Assembly: GCA_040268355.1 (NCBI GenBank)
Contig: JAWRIT010000066.1
Coordinates: 1-6,325 of the forward strand
Reading direction: 5' to 3'
Source of the DNA: UBA1367 sp040268355
GTDB taxonomy: Bacteria; Actinomycetota; Coriobacteriia; Coriobacteriales; Atopobiaceae
Length of the DNA stretch: 6,325 nucleotides
The notes beneath the pieces were generated by a model. That model ran no database searches. It had not been told where the DNA came from and saw nothing but the letters and a program-made list of their open reading frames with translations. The position numbers were made by a program, and so were the translations under genes. Shown piece after piece: positions 1 to 5,760 of the stretch. Each line of letters opens with the position of its first letter. Positions within the stretch are counted from its first letter, which is position 1.

Positions 1-57
1 CGAAAGCAGCGACACATAGGTGCCTCTTCCCCCGTGCCGCCCCGTGCCCGTGTCGAC

Positions 58-1203
58 TCAGTACAGCTGGTCGCGCTGCCACTCGACCAGGCAGGAGTCG
101 AGGCCGGTGGTGACCTCGTCCTGCTTCATGTGTCGACCGATCACCACAAGCTTGTTCATGCGGTCCCCCACCTCGGCGTCCCATTGGTCGAGGATCTCGG
201 GATTGTCGGCAAGGATCCGCTCGCGCTCGCCGTCAGGCGCGGAGTCCACGAACCGCCCGTTCTCCTGCAGGTGGATCTGATGGCCCGCCTGCTCGAAGAC
301 GTAGGCCATGTCCGGGTCGTCGGCAAACCAGGCCACGCCCTTGCAGCGAATGATCTCGTCGGGCCACCTCCGCGCGAACTGCTGCAGCCGATCCATGTCG
401 AAGGGTTGGCGCCGCTCGTAGACAAAGGTCTGGATGTCATACTCCAGCACCTCAGGATCCTCGTGCTCCTCCGGATGCTCCATGGCATCCATCCAGGCGG
501 CCGACTCATAGGCCCGGTTGAAGTCGAAGCGATCGGTGGAGAGCATGTCGGCGATGTCGACCTTGCCGTGATCGGCCTCGATGATCTTCGCCTCGTGCTG
601 CAGCCCGCGCACCAGCGCCCGCAGCGCGCCCAGCTGCTCGGCCGTCACGAGGTCAGTCTTGTTGAGCACCATCGTCGTGCAGAACTCGATCTGCTGGATA
701 AGCAGCGCCTCGATGTCATCGTCGTCGATGTCGTCTTCCGGCAGGTCGCGCCCGCCATGGAACTGGTCGAACATGCGCGCGGCGTCCACGACGGCGATGA
801 TGTTGTCGAGGTCGATGGCATGGCCGCGTGCGGCCTGCTGTCGGCAGAAGTTGTCGATGGTGAAGGCGATGGGGATGGGCTCGCAGATGCCCGAGGCCTC
901 GATGATGATGTGGTCGAACCTGCCCGACTCCGCCAGCTCGGTCAGCTGGGCCGCGAGGTCGTCGGCGAGCGTGCAGCAGATGCAACCGTTGGTGAGCGGC
1001 ACCAGACTCTCGTCGCCCTTGTTGACGACACCGCCCTTCGCGATGAGGTCGGCGTCGACGTTCACCTCGCCGATGTCGTTGACGATGACGGCGGCGCGCA
1101 CGCCACGTTCGTTCGCCAAAATGTTGTTGAGCAGCGTGGTCTTGCCGGCTCCCAGGTAGCCGGTGATGAGCGCGATGCGCACGGGGCTGGTGGTGCTGAG
1201 CAT
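58..1203 (-). CDS. COG0523 / CobW-YjiA family G3E GTPase, putative metallochaperone
   Basis: This 381-residue protein is a P-loop GTPase of the G3E family (COG0523), whose members deliver metals (zinc, cobalt, nickel, iron) to target proteins in the cytoplasm. The P-loop GYLGAGKTT lies at residues 15-23. The family's metal-binding CxCC motif is C74-I-C-C77 in the context NGCICCTL. A switch/Walker B-like IIIEASG stretch is at 99-105, and the guanine-specificity motif NKTD is at 181-184. The C-terminal part, about 252-381, fits the CobW C-terminal domain. There is no long His tract as in YjiA relatives; instead there is an acidic stretch at about 154-164 and a short His/Glu cluster at 242-249. 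The start is supported by AAGGAGG at 1212-1218, 8 bases upstream of the ATG. No cobalamin, nitrile hydratase or urease genes are nearby, so the metal and client are unknown. The family call is firm; the specific role is open. Confidence 0.93.
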   Translation of the reverse strand: MLSTTSPVRIALITGYLGAGKTTLLNNILANERGVRAAVIVNDIGEVNVDADLIAKGGVVNKGDESLVPLTNGCICCTLADDLAAQLTELAESGRFDHIIIEASGICEPIPIAFTIDNFCRQQAARGHAIDLDNIIAVVDAARMFDQFHGGRDLPEDDIDDDDIEALLIQQIEFCTTMVLNKTDLVTAEQLGALRALVRGLQHEAKIIEADHGKVDIADMLSTDRFDFNRAYESAAWMDAMEHPEEHEDPEVLEYDIQTFVYERRQPFDMDRLQQFARRWPDEIIRCKGVAWFADDPDMAYVFEQAGHQIHLQENGRFVDSAPDGERERILADNPEILDQWDAEVGDRMNKLVVIGRHMKQDEVTTGLDSCLVEWQRDQLY

Positions 1204-1249
1204 GGACGTGCCCTCCTTCGTAGGTCACACGCGGTATGAGCCACAGCAG

Positions 1250-1279
1250 AGTATACCCTGCATGACTTATCCCTATCGA
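1250..1279 (-). promoter_or_regulatory. Putative sigma70-type promoter of the COG0523 GTPase gene
   Basis: Read on the minus strand, a -10 box TATACT (1250-1255, 5 of 6 to consensus) lies 18 bases from a weaker -35 box TCGATA (1274-1279, 4 of 6). Transcription would start near 1243, giving a leader of about 40 bases before the ATG at 1203. This AT-rich patch stands out in a GC-rich intergenic region. A minor 5-bp inverted repeat, GGTAT at 1233-1237 and ATACC at 1253-1257, overlaps the -10 box. No recognisable Zur-type operator was seen. Confidence 0.5.
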
Positions 1280-1415
1280 AGAACCACGGAGGCACGAATC
1301 TCGCCGCCTTTGCACCCTGGACTCCCGCACTGGCACGCTCGCTCGCGCGGCACCCCCGGACACGCCCTCGCGCGCATAGCTCGCCGGTGGCTGAGCGTGC
1401 CGTTAGGCGTGCTCA

Positions 1416-1424
1416 TGGTATCGT
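1416..1424 (+). promoter_or_regulatory. Weak extended -10 promoter candidate for the EIIB-ROK gene
   Basis: TGGTATCGT fits the extended -10 pattern TGnTATnnT (hexamer TATCGT at 1419-1424, 4 of 6 to consensus). No convincing -35 box sits 16-18 bases upstream, which an extended -10 can tolerate. It would start transcription near 1431 and give a leader of about 75 bases. This is only a candidate. Confidence 0.28.
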
Positions 1425-1444
1425 GGGTGACCTCAGGTGTTCGA

Positions 1445-1480
1445 CGTGCCACCCCACAAAGACGGGCACGCGCCGCCCGT
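1445..1480 (+). promoter_or_regulatory. Two mutually exclusive hairpins in the EIIB-ROK leader
   Basis: Stem A pairs CGTGCC (1445-1450) with GGCACG (1465-1470) across a 14-base loop. Stem B pairs ACGGGC (1462-1467) with GCCCGT (1475-1480) across a 7-base loop. The stems share bases 1465-1467, so only one can form. A further pair, AGGTGT (1435-1440) with ACACCT (1482-1487), could enclose either. The set ends 7 bases before the ribosome binding site. There is no U-run after stem B, so it is not an intrinsic terminator. Six-base stems arise easily by chance in DNA this GC-rich, so function is speculative. Confidence 0.25.
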
Positions 1481-1494
1481 GACACCTCATTCGC

Positions 1495-1500
1495 AAGGAG
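1495..1500 (+). promoter_or_regulatory. Ribosome binding site that fixes the EIIB-ROK start
   Basis: AAGGAG lies 5 bases before the ATG at 1506. The reading frame is open further upstream, to about 1437, but that extension has no ribosome binding site and begins at a non-ATG codon. The ATG at 1506 is therefore the preferred start. Confidence 0.8.
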
Positions 1501-1505
1501 CTGCC

Positions 1506-2954
1506 ATGAATGCGCTCGGCCAAGCATTTCGCGCACATGTCGCCAACGCCGACATCGCTGACTGCACCATCACCCAGCAGGATGACGACCACCTCATCCT
1601 GACCACCGATCATGCGGTCGGCCGAGTGAGCTTCTATGAGCTGGAGGAAGGCTCGCCCGAGATCGTGGAGCTCTCCGTCATCGATCCGGACGCCCCCGCC
1701 GAGCCCAAGTTCTTCCTCCACTTCGAGCTGGTCGACGAGCCTCACGCCGAGGAGCTGTTCGACGAGATGACGAGCACCCTGCAGGAGCGGGATCTCTACG
1801 ACACCACCCGGGTGCTGCTCTGCTGCACGGCAGGGCTCACCACCACCATGTTCGCCAGCAAGCTGCAGGAGACGGCACACGCCCTCTCGCTGGACTACGC
1901 CTTCGAGGCGCTCCCCCTCGAGCAGGCCAAAGCCGAAGGTGGCGACTTCGATGTCGTGCTGTTGGCGCCACAGATCAGCTACCAGCGCAAGGAGGTGGTC
2001 GGGGCCTTTCCCGAGGCGGCGGTCGTGCAGATCCCGCCCAAGGTCTTTGCCACCCTTGACGTCGGCGCCTGCCTCAAGATGGTCATGCACCTGCTGGCAG
2101 ACAACACCGCCGTCTCCCAGGGGCAGGACAGCGCCGTCAAACTTGTGCGCGACCTTGCCAGCGACGAGCGCATCATGGTCATCGTCTGCATCCAGCGCCC
2201 AAAGAACAGCTGGTATGGCTGGCGCATCTACGACCATGGCTCCGTCATCGCCCGCGGCAGCGTCACCAAGGCCAACCCTGCCTGGCGCGACATTGAGGAC
2301 CTTATCGCGACCCTGCCCGTACGGGGCTGGAACGTGCGCGACCTTGACGCCATTGGCATCGCGGTGCCGGGCATCGTCAATCAAGGATCGGTCGCCTTCA
2401 GCGGGCACTGGGCGTATGGCGACTACGATCTGGGCCGCGCGATCGCAGAGCGCTACGGGGTCAAGGTCTTCGTGGACAACAACGCCAACGCGGCGGCCGT
2501 CGGCTGCTATGTGAGCCAGGACGTGTATGACTCGGTAGTCATCCACAGCCAGCAGACGGGCTACCTCGTGGGCGGACAGGGCATCGTGGTGGACGGGAAC
2601 CTGATAAAGGGACGCATCGGCTATGCGGGAGAGCTGACCCCGCTCTACAACGTGCTCTATGGCACCGATCGTGGGAGCGATCGCGCCTGGACCTCCGAGG
2701 GCATGCTCGAGATCGTGGCACGCATGCTCACCGCCGACATCTCGCTCGTGGCGCCCGATGCCATCTATGTGGCCGTCGACCTGCTCGACGACATGGACGC
2801 GCTCAGGGAGAAGATCGCCGAGTTCTTTGGTGACAAGGCGGGCTTCATCCCCGACCTCTTTCACGTGGAGGACTACCGCGAGCTGCTCTTCCTCGGCGAG
2901 CTGGCCCTCTGCCTCCGGCAGCTGCGCACCCCACGGGCGCAGCGGCTCCACTGA
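1506..2954 (+). CDS. PTS EIIB (lactose/cellobiose-type) domain fused to a degenerate ROK-fold domain
   Basis: This 482-residue protein has three parts. Residues 1-100 form an acidic soluble region I cannot assign. Residues about 101-200 resemble a PTS EIIB of the lactose/cellobiose type: VLLCCTAGLTTT at 103-114 fits the CxxGxST phosphate loop with C107 as phosphoacceptor, and DVVLLAPQISY at 149-159 fits the conserved second strand. Residues about 220-482 follow the ROK sugar-kinase/repressor fold: AIGIAVPGIV at 282-291, VDNNANAAAVG at 323-333, and GIVVDGNL...GYAGEL at 359-377. The ROK part lacks the DxGGT ATP loop, carries Asn326 where the catalytic Asp is expected, has Thr-Pro at 378-379 where kinases have Gly-His, and has no CxCGxxGC zinc motif. 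It is therefore probably not an active kinase. No helix-turn-helix and no membrane segments are visible. No EIIA, EIIC or sugar enzyme gene is adjacent. I infer a cytoplasmic PTS-coupled sensor or regulator. Confidence 0.85.
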   Translation: MNALGQAFRAHVANADIADCTITQQDDDHLILTTDHAVGRVSFYELEEGSPEIVELSVIDPDAPAEPKFFLHFELVDEPHAEELFDEMTSTLQERDLYDTTRVLLCCTAGLTTTMFASKLQETAHALSLDYAFEALPLEQAKAEGGDFDVVLLAPQISYQRKEVVGAFPEAAVVQIPPKVFATLDVGACLKMVMHLLADNTAVSQGQDSAVKLVRDLASDERIMVIVCIQRPKNSWYGWRIYDHGSVIARGSVTKANPAWRDIEDLIATLPVRGWNVRDLDAIGIAVPGIVNQGSVAFSGHWAYGDYDLGRAIAERYGVKVFVDNNANAAAVGCYVSQDVYDSVVIHSQQTGYLVGGQGIVVDGNLIKGRIGYAGELTPLYNVLYGTDRGSDRAWTSEGMLEIVARMLTADISLVAPDAIYVAVDLLDDMDALREKIAEFFGDKAGFIPDLFHVEDYRELLFLGELALCLRQLRTPRAQRLH

Positions 2955-2995
2955 GGGAGGCGACGCGGGGAACGGCCTATCGAGCCGGATGCGAC

Positions 2996-3559
2996 CTAGC
3001 CAAGCGCCTGGGCCAGCAAGGAGGAGATGTCCGCCCCTGGGGCGTCGAGACCCCAGGCCGCAACGCAGCTCACCTGCGGAACGTGCCAGAAGCGCTCCGC
3101 AAGCGTGCGCACGTAGCCAAAGGCGTGGTCATCTGACGCGTCCGGCCGCGCGCCGCCAGCCGTGGTCACAAAGGTGAGTCGCTCGATGTGACACAAACTC
3201 ACATAGGCCCCCGCTTCGTCGATGTCGAAGGTCACGCCTTGACTGCACACGAGTTCGAGGTAGGCGTGCAACTTGGCGGGAATGCCGTAGTTCCACAGTG
3301 GTGCGGCGATGACCACCTCGTCTGCCTGCGCGAACTGCTTCGCATGGTCGAACAGGGGATGTGCGTGACATCCCGTGAGCACGCCTTCGTCGTACGCGGC
3401 GATCGGACTTCTGCCCGTCGCGTCGAGCGGGTCGACCTCCAGCTCTGCCAAGCGCACTTCGACGACGTCACCCGCGTACGCACGGCGCGTCAGGTACCTG
3501 CGTGCCAGACGCTCCGTGCGTGAGGCGTCACGCAGACACCCGTTCACAAACAGCAGCAT
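2996..3559 (-). CDS. Flavodoxin-fold NAD(P)H-dependent FMN reductase (azoreductase / quinone reductase family)
   Basis: The 187-residue product resembles FMN-dependent NADH azoreductases and NAD(P)H quinone oxidoreductases, which pass two electrons from NAD(P)H to quinones, azo compounds or other acceptors in the cytoplasm. An N-terminal strand followed by DASRT (11-15) fits the FMN phosphate loop. The family signature around the flavin ring, PLWNYGIPAKL, is at 87-97. TTAGG at 132-136 matches the second flavin-contact loop. Length is slightly below the roughly 200 residues usual for AzoR. GGAG at 3567-3570 (minus strand), 7 bases from the ATG, supports the start. The gene lies 122 bp downstream of hydF on the same strand and may be co-transcribed with it. 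It converges on the EIIB-ROK gene with only 41 bp between stop codons and no clear terminator. The physiological substrate cannot be read from sequence. Confidence 0.85.
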   Translation of the reverse strand: MLLFVNGCLRDASRTERLARRYLTRRAYAGDVVEVRLAELEVDPLDATGRSPIAAYDEGVLTGCHAHPLFDHAKQFAQADEVVIAAPLWNYGIPAKLHAYLELVCSQGVTFDIDEAGAYVSLCHIERLTFVTTAGGARPDASDDHAFGYVRTLAERFWHVPQVSCVAAWGLDAPGADISSLLAQALG

Positions 3560-3581
3560 GATGGTGCTCCTCTCCGCTCAT

Positions 3582-3594
3582 GTCGCGCAGCGAC
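3582..3594. repeat. Short inverted repeat in front of the flavin reductase gene
   Basis: GTCGC (3582-3586) and GCGAC (3590-3594) form a perfect 5-bp inverted repeat with a 3-base spacer, starting about 12 bases upstream of the GGAG ribosome binding site of the minus-strand reductase gene. It could be a small operator or leader hairpin, or chance in GC-rich DNA. No convincing promoter hexamers were found next to it. Confidence 0.25.
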
Positions 3595-3681
3595 CTCCCC
3601 CGTTCGCTCCTCGCGCCGTGTCACTGCGCCCCATCTCCCCGATAGGAGCCGGCGAACGTGCCCACCAGAGCCGCCAGCACC

Positions 3682-4893
3682 CTATCCATGCCCTGTCACC
3701 AGCTCGTGCACCTGAGGAAACAATCGTACGCTCCGCTCCAGCACACCAGTCATCCGCGCGATGAGGATGCCGTAGTTGGTGAAGGGCACGCCCTGGTCCT
3801 GGGCGCACCGCATCCGGTAGCGCACGTCACGTTCCGAGTTCATGCAGCCACCACAGTGGACCACGAGGCCAAAACGACTGAGGTCCTCGGGGAACTCGCG
3901 ACCCGAGCAGGTCTCGAACCGCAGGTCGCACCCCGTGTGGGCACGCAGCCATCGGGGGATCTTCACGGTGCCGATGTCGTTGCACTGCCGGTGGTGGGTG
4001 CAGCCCTCGGCCATGAGCACGGTGTCGCCGTCACGCAGGTGTCGAACGGCCGCCACGCCTGCCGCAGCTGTCGCCAGAAAGCCCTTGTGGCGGGCCATGA
4101 GGATCGAGAACGACGTGAGGGGAAGCTCGTCGGGAACCACCGCGCTCACCGCTGCGAAGGCCTGGCTGTCGGTCACCACCATCCGAGGCGTCCTCCCTAG
4201 CCCAGCAAGCGTGGTCGCCAGCTCGTGCTCGCGACACACCACGGCCACCGCACCGGCGTCGAGCGTGTCTCGAATGGCCTGCTGCTGGGGCAGGATCATC
4301 CGTCCCTTGGGGGCGGACCCATCGATGGGGCACACAAGCACCACGAGGTCACCGGGATCGACAAGGTCTCCCAGCAGGCGATGGGTGGGATCGTGCTCGG
4401 GCGCGAGTCGGGCGATGCGCTCCTTGAGCTCGCCGATGCCCGCTCCGCTTTTCGCGCTCACCCAGAGCTCGTCCGCGGCGGGGGCAGGCGGGTCGGCGAG
4501 GAGGTCCGCCTTGTTGTGGACCACCACGAAGGGCACCGCGCGATCACGGAAGAGCGCGATCAGCTCTCGCTCCGTCGGTCCCATGCCCTCCAGGGCGTCC
4601 ACCACCAGCACGGCGACGTCTGTGCGGGCGAGCGCCTGTCGCGTGCGGCGGACCCGCTTGGCGCCCAAGACGCCCTCGTCATCGAAGCCCGGCGTGTCCA
4701 CGATCACAACAGGACCCAGCGGCAGCAGCTCCATCGCCTTGAGCACGGGATCGGTGGTGGTCCCCCGCACGTCCGACACCACGGCCAAATCCTGCCCGGT
4801 CACGGCGTTGACCACGCTCGACTTGCCGGCGTTGCGGCGCCCGAAGAAGCCGATGTGCAACCGCTCTGCCGAAGGGGTGTCATTGAGGCTCAT
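3682..4893 (-). CDS. hydF: [FeFe]-hydrogenase H-cluster maturation GTPase HydF
   Basis: HydF is the scaffold on which the radical-SAM enzymes HydE and HydG build the diiron subcluster of the H-cluster before transfer to apo-hydrogenase HydA. The 403-residue length is typical. The N-terminal Era/TrmE-like GTPase domain shows G1 GRRNAGKS (18-25), a G2 region around RGTTTDP (43-49), G3 DTPG (66-69), G4 NKAD (127-130) and G5 SAK (146-148). The C-terminal part has the diagnostic [4Fe-4S] ligand motif: C298-T-H300, a 45-residue gap, then H346-C347-G-G-C350. This fits the CxHx(44-53)HCxxC pattern of HydF and separates it from other Era-like GTPases. AAAGGAG at 4905-4911 and AGGA at 4901-4904 (minus strand) support the ATG at 4893. 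No hydE, hydG or hydA lies in the window, so hydF is not in a complete maturation cluster here. The following same-strand gene is the flavin reductase. Confidence 0.95.
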   Translation of the reverse strand: MSLNDTPSAERLHIGFFGRRNAGKSSVVNAVTGQDLAVVSDVRGTTTDPVLKAMELLPLGPVVIVDTPGFDDEGVLGAKRVRRTRQALARTDVAVLVVDALEGMGPTERELIALFRDRAVPFVVVHNKADLLADPPAPAADELWVSAKSGAGIGELKERIARLAPEHDPTHRLLGDLVDPGDLVVLVCPIDGSAPKGRMILPQQQAIRDTLDAGAVAVVCREHELATTLAGLGRTPRMVVTDSQAFAAVSAVVPDELPLTSFSILMARHKGFLATAAAGVAAVRHLRDGDTVLMAEGCTHHRQCNDIGTVKIPRWLRAHTGCDLRFETCSGREFPEDLSRFGLVVHCGGCMNSERDVRYRMRCAQDQGVPFTNYGILIARMTGVLERSVRLFPQVHELVTGHG

Positions 4894-4923
4894 GCGCGGT
4901 TCCTCTCCTTTGCATGAGAGCGT

Positions 4924-4935
4924 TAGTGCGCACTA
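4924..4935. promoter_or_regulatory. Perfect 12-bp palindrome over the hydF -10 box and start point; candidate operator
   Basis: TAGTGCGCACTA is a perfect palindrome that covers four bases of the predicted hydF -10 box and the predicted transcription start. A dimeric repressor bound here would block RNA polymerase. One or two 12-bp palindromes are expected by chance in a window this size, so the evidence rests on position. No further copy was noticed in the window. Confidence 0.4.
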
Positions 4936-4960
4936 TCCACCTTGTCCGTCCGAGCGTCAA
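4932..4960 (-). promoter_or_regulatory. Sigma70-type promoter of hydF
   Basis: On the minus strand, TTGACG (4955-4960, 5 of 6 to the -35 consensus) and GATAGT (4932-4937, 4 of 6 to the -10 consensus) are separated by exactly 17 bases. Predicted transcription start is near 4925, about 32 bases before the hydF ATG, leaving room for the ribosome binding site. This is the best-formed promoter in the window. Confidence 0.6.
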
Positions 4961-5153
4961 GCCACAGACGGCCGCTGGGGCCGCAGCAGGTGGCGCCGGC
5001 CCTGCGACCTCGCGATCCTCGATCTCATGGAGCTGCTGACCGACCCTTCCGGGGCAGGGGTGCAGACGTGAGCGACCGTGCGAAACGTCCTGAGCGGCGA
5101 CACGCCACCCCCGACGCCGACAGTTCCACCCGTGCACCAATCTCGTACGGAGC

Positions 5154-5159
5154 TAAGAT
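5154..5159 (+). promoter_or_regulatory. Weak -10 promoter candidate for the Nudix gene
   Basis: TAAGAT (4 of 6 to TATAAT) sits in the only AT-rich patch upstream of the Nudix gene, 39 bases before its ATG. The region 16-18 bases upstream shows no good -35 box. The position would suit a start near 5166, just ahead of the ribosome binding site. Confidence 0.3.
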
Positions 5160-5198
5160 AGGGGGCACGACGTTCGAGCGCAGGAGGCAGCGACCGGC

Positions 5199-5723
5199 AT
5201 GCAGGAACTGATCGACATCTACGACAAGGACCGCACGCGAACCGGGCTTGTCGTCCCGCGCAAGGGCACGACCCTTTCAGACGAGCAGTTCATGCTGTAC
5301 GTGCTCGCCCTGATCGAAGATGCCTCCGGGCGCTTCCTCATCACGCAACGCTCGCTCGACAAGCCTTGGGGCGCCGGATGGTGGGAGGTCGCGGGCGGTG
5401 GTGCGCTGGCCGGCGAAAGCTCGGAGCAGGCCGTCCGCCGCGAGGTGTTGGAGGAGACCGGCCTCGTGCTGGACGACGATGCGCTCGCCCCCGTCTACAG
5501 CTATCGCAACCTGGACACGGAACGCTCCGACAACTACTTTGCCGACATCTACCACGTCCGTCTCGCCTTTGACGAGCGGCAGGTCAGGCTGCACGAGAGC
5601 GAGGCGATCGCCGTGCGGATGGCCACGTGGGGCGACATCTGCGCGCTGGCGGCGGAGGGGACGTTCCTGCACTTCGAGCGCCTGCGTCAGGCGCTCGTGG
5701 CGGACGGCACCCTGGACGGGTGA
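5199..5723 (+). CDS. Nudix hydrolase, IDI/YfcD-like subgroup
   Basis: The 174-residue product contains a perfect Nudix box (GX5EX7REUXEEXGU): G67, E73, R81, E82, E85, E86, G88 and L89. This is the Mg-binding catalytic motif for cleaving nucleoside diphosphates linked to another moiety. The N-terminus, with a DIYDKDRTRTG stretch at 6-16 and an LVVPRK segment at 17-22, resembles the YfcD and isopentenyl-diphosphate isomerase-like branch. The active-site cysteine region of true IPP isomerase is not visible, so a hydrolase is more likely than an isomerase. AGGAGG at 5182-5187 precedes the ATG by 11 bases, a slightly long but acceptable spacing. It is a single-gene unit, divergent from hydF and convergent with the acetyltransferase, 37 bp apart. 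The substrate cannot be predicted; metabolite clean-up is a reasonable guess. Confidence 0.9.
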   Translation: MQELIDIYDKDRTRTGLVVPRKGTTLSDEQFMLYVLALIEDASGRFLITQRSLDKPWGAGWWEVAGGGALAGESSEQAVRREVLEETGLVLDDDALAPVYSYRNLDTERSDNYFADIYHVRLAFDERQVRLHESEAIAVRMATWGDICALAAEGTFLHFERLRQALVADGTLDG

Positions 5724-5760
5724 GCCGCACCCGGCGATCGACGAGCGAGCCAGCGGCACA

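Larger units (their letters stand above)
1204..1505. other. Divergent intergenic region (302 bp) between the COG0523 GTPase and EIIB-ROK genes
   Basis: The GTPase gene leaves to the left and the EIIB-ROK gene to the right from this region. The left third holds the AT-rich GTPase promoter. The middle (about 1290-1400) is GC-rich with no motif I can support. The right part holds a weak extended -10 element and a set of short hairpins before the EIIB-ROK ribosome binding site. Open frames that cross the region look like noise: they start without a ribosome binding site and their translations are rich in Arg, Pro and Ser with no family signature. Confidence 0.7.
4894..5198. other. Divergent intergenic region (305 bp) between hydF and the Nudix gene
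   Basis: The left end carries the hydF ribosome binding site, promoter and palindrome (4901-4960). The right end carries a weak -10 candidate and the Nudix ribosome binding site. The middle, about 4965-5120, is GC-rich; I see no repeat, RNA gene or convincing small gene in it. Several frames are open across it, but none has a ribosome binding site with a plausible product. Confidence 0.65.

Noticed and set aside
1..57. Gene or terminator at the left edge
   Set aside because: The 57 bases beyond the GTPase stop codon contain no hairpin with a U-run and no supportable coding start.
34..1239. 401-codon open frame on the plus strand opposite the COG0523 GTPase gene
   Set aside because: It is rich in Val, Asp, Leu and Arg with no recognisable motif. 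The opposite strand encodes an unmistakable G3E GTPase with an ideal ribosome binding site.
1413..2951. 512-codon open frame on the minus strand opposite the EIIB-ROK gene
   Set aside because: It mirrors the real gene nearly base for base. Its translation shows no family signature, and the plus-strand frame has a good ribosome binding site and clear EIIB and ROK motifs. Long antisense frames are common opposite GC-rich genes.
2955..2995. Terminator between the convergent EIIB-ROK and flavin reductase genes
   Set aside because: Only a 4-bp CGGC/GCCG pair was found, with no T-rich tail on either strand.
3104..3113. CGTGCGCACG palindrome as a second copy of the hydF operator
   Set aside because: It shares only the central GTGCGCAC core, lies inside the flavin reductase coding region, and is short enough to be chance in GC-rich DNA.
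3842..5071. 409-codon plus-strand frame opposite hydF, running into the intergenic region
   Set aside because: The translation is Ser/Arg/Thr-rich low-complexity shadow sequence. Only its last ~20 residues read like protein, which is too short to argue for a gene remnant.
5199..5723. Isopentenyl-diphosphate isomerase
   Set aside because: The N-terminal pattern resembles that branch, but the active-site cysteine region of type I IPP isomerase is not present, so a general Nudix hydrolase call is safer.
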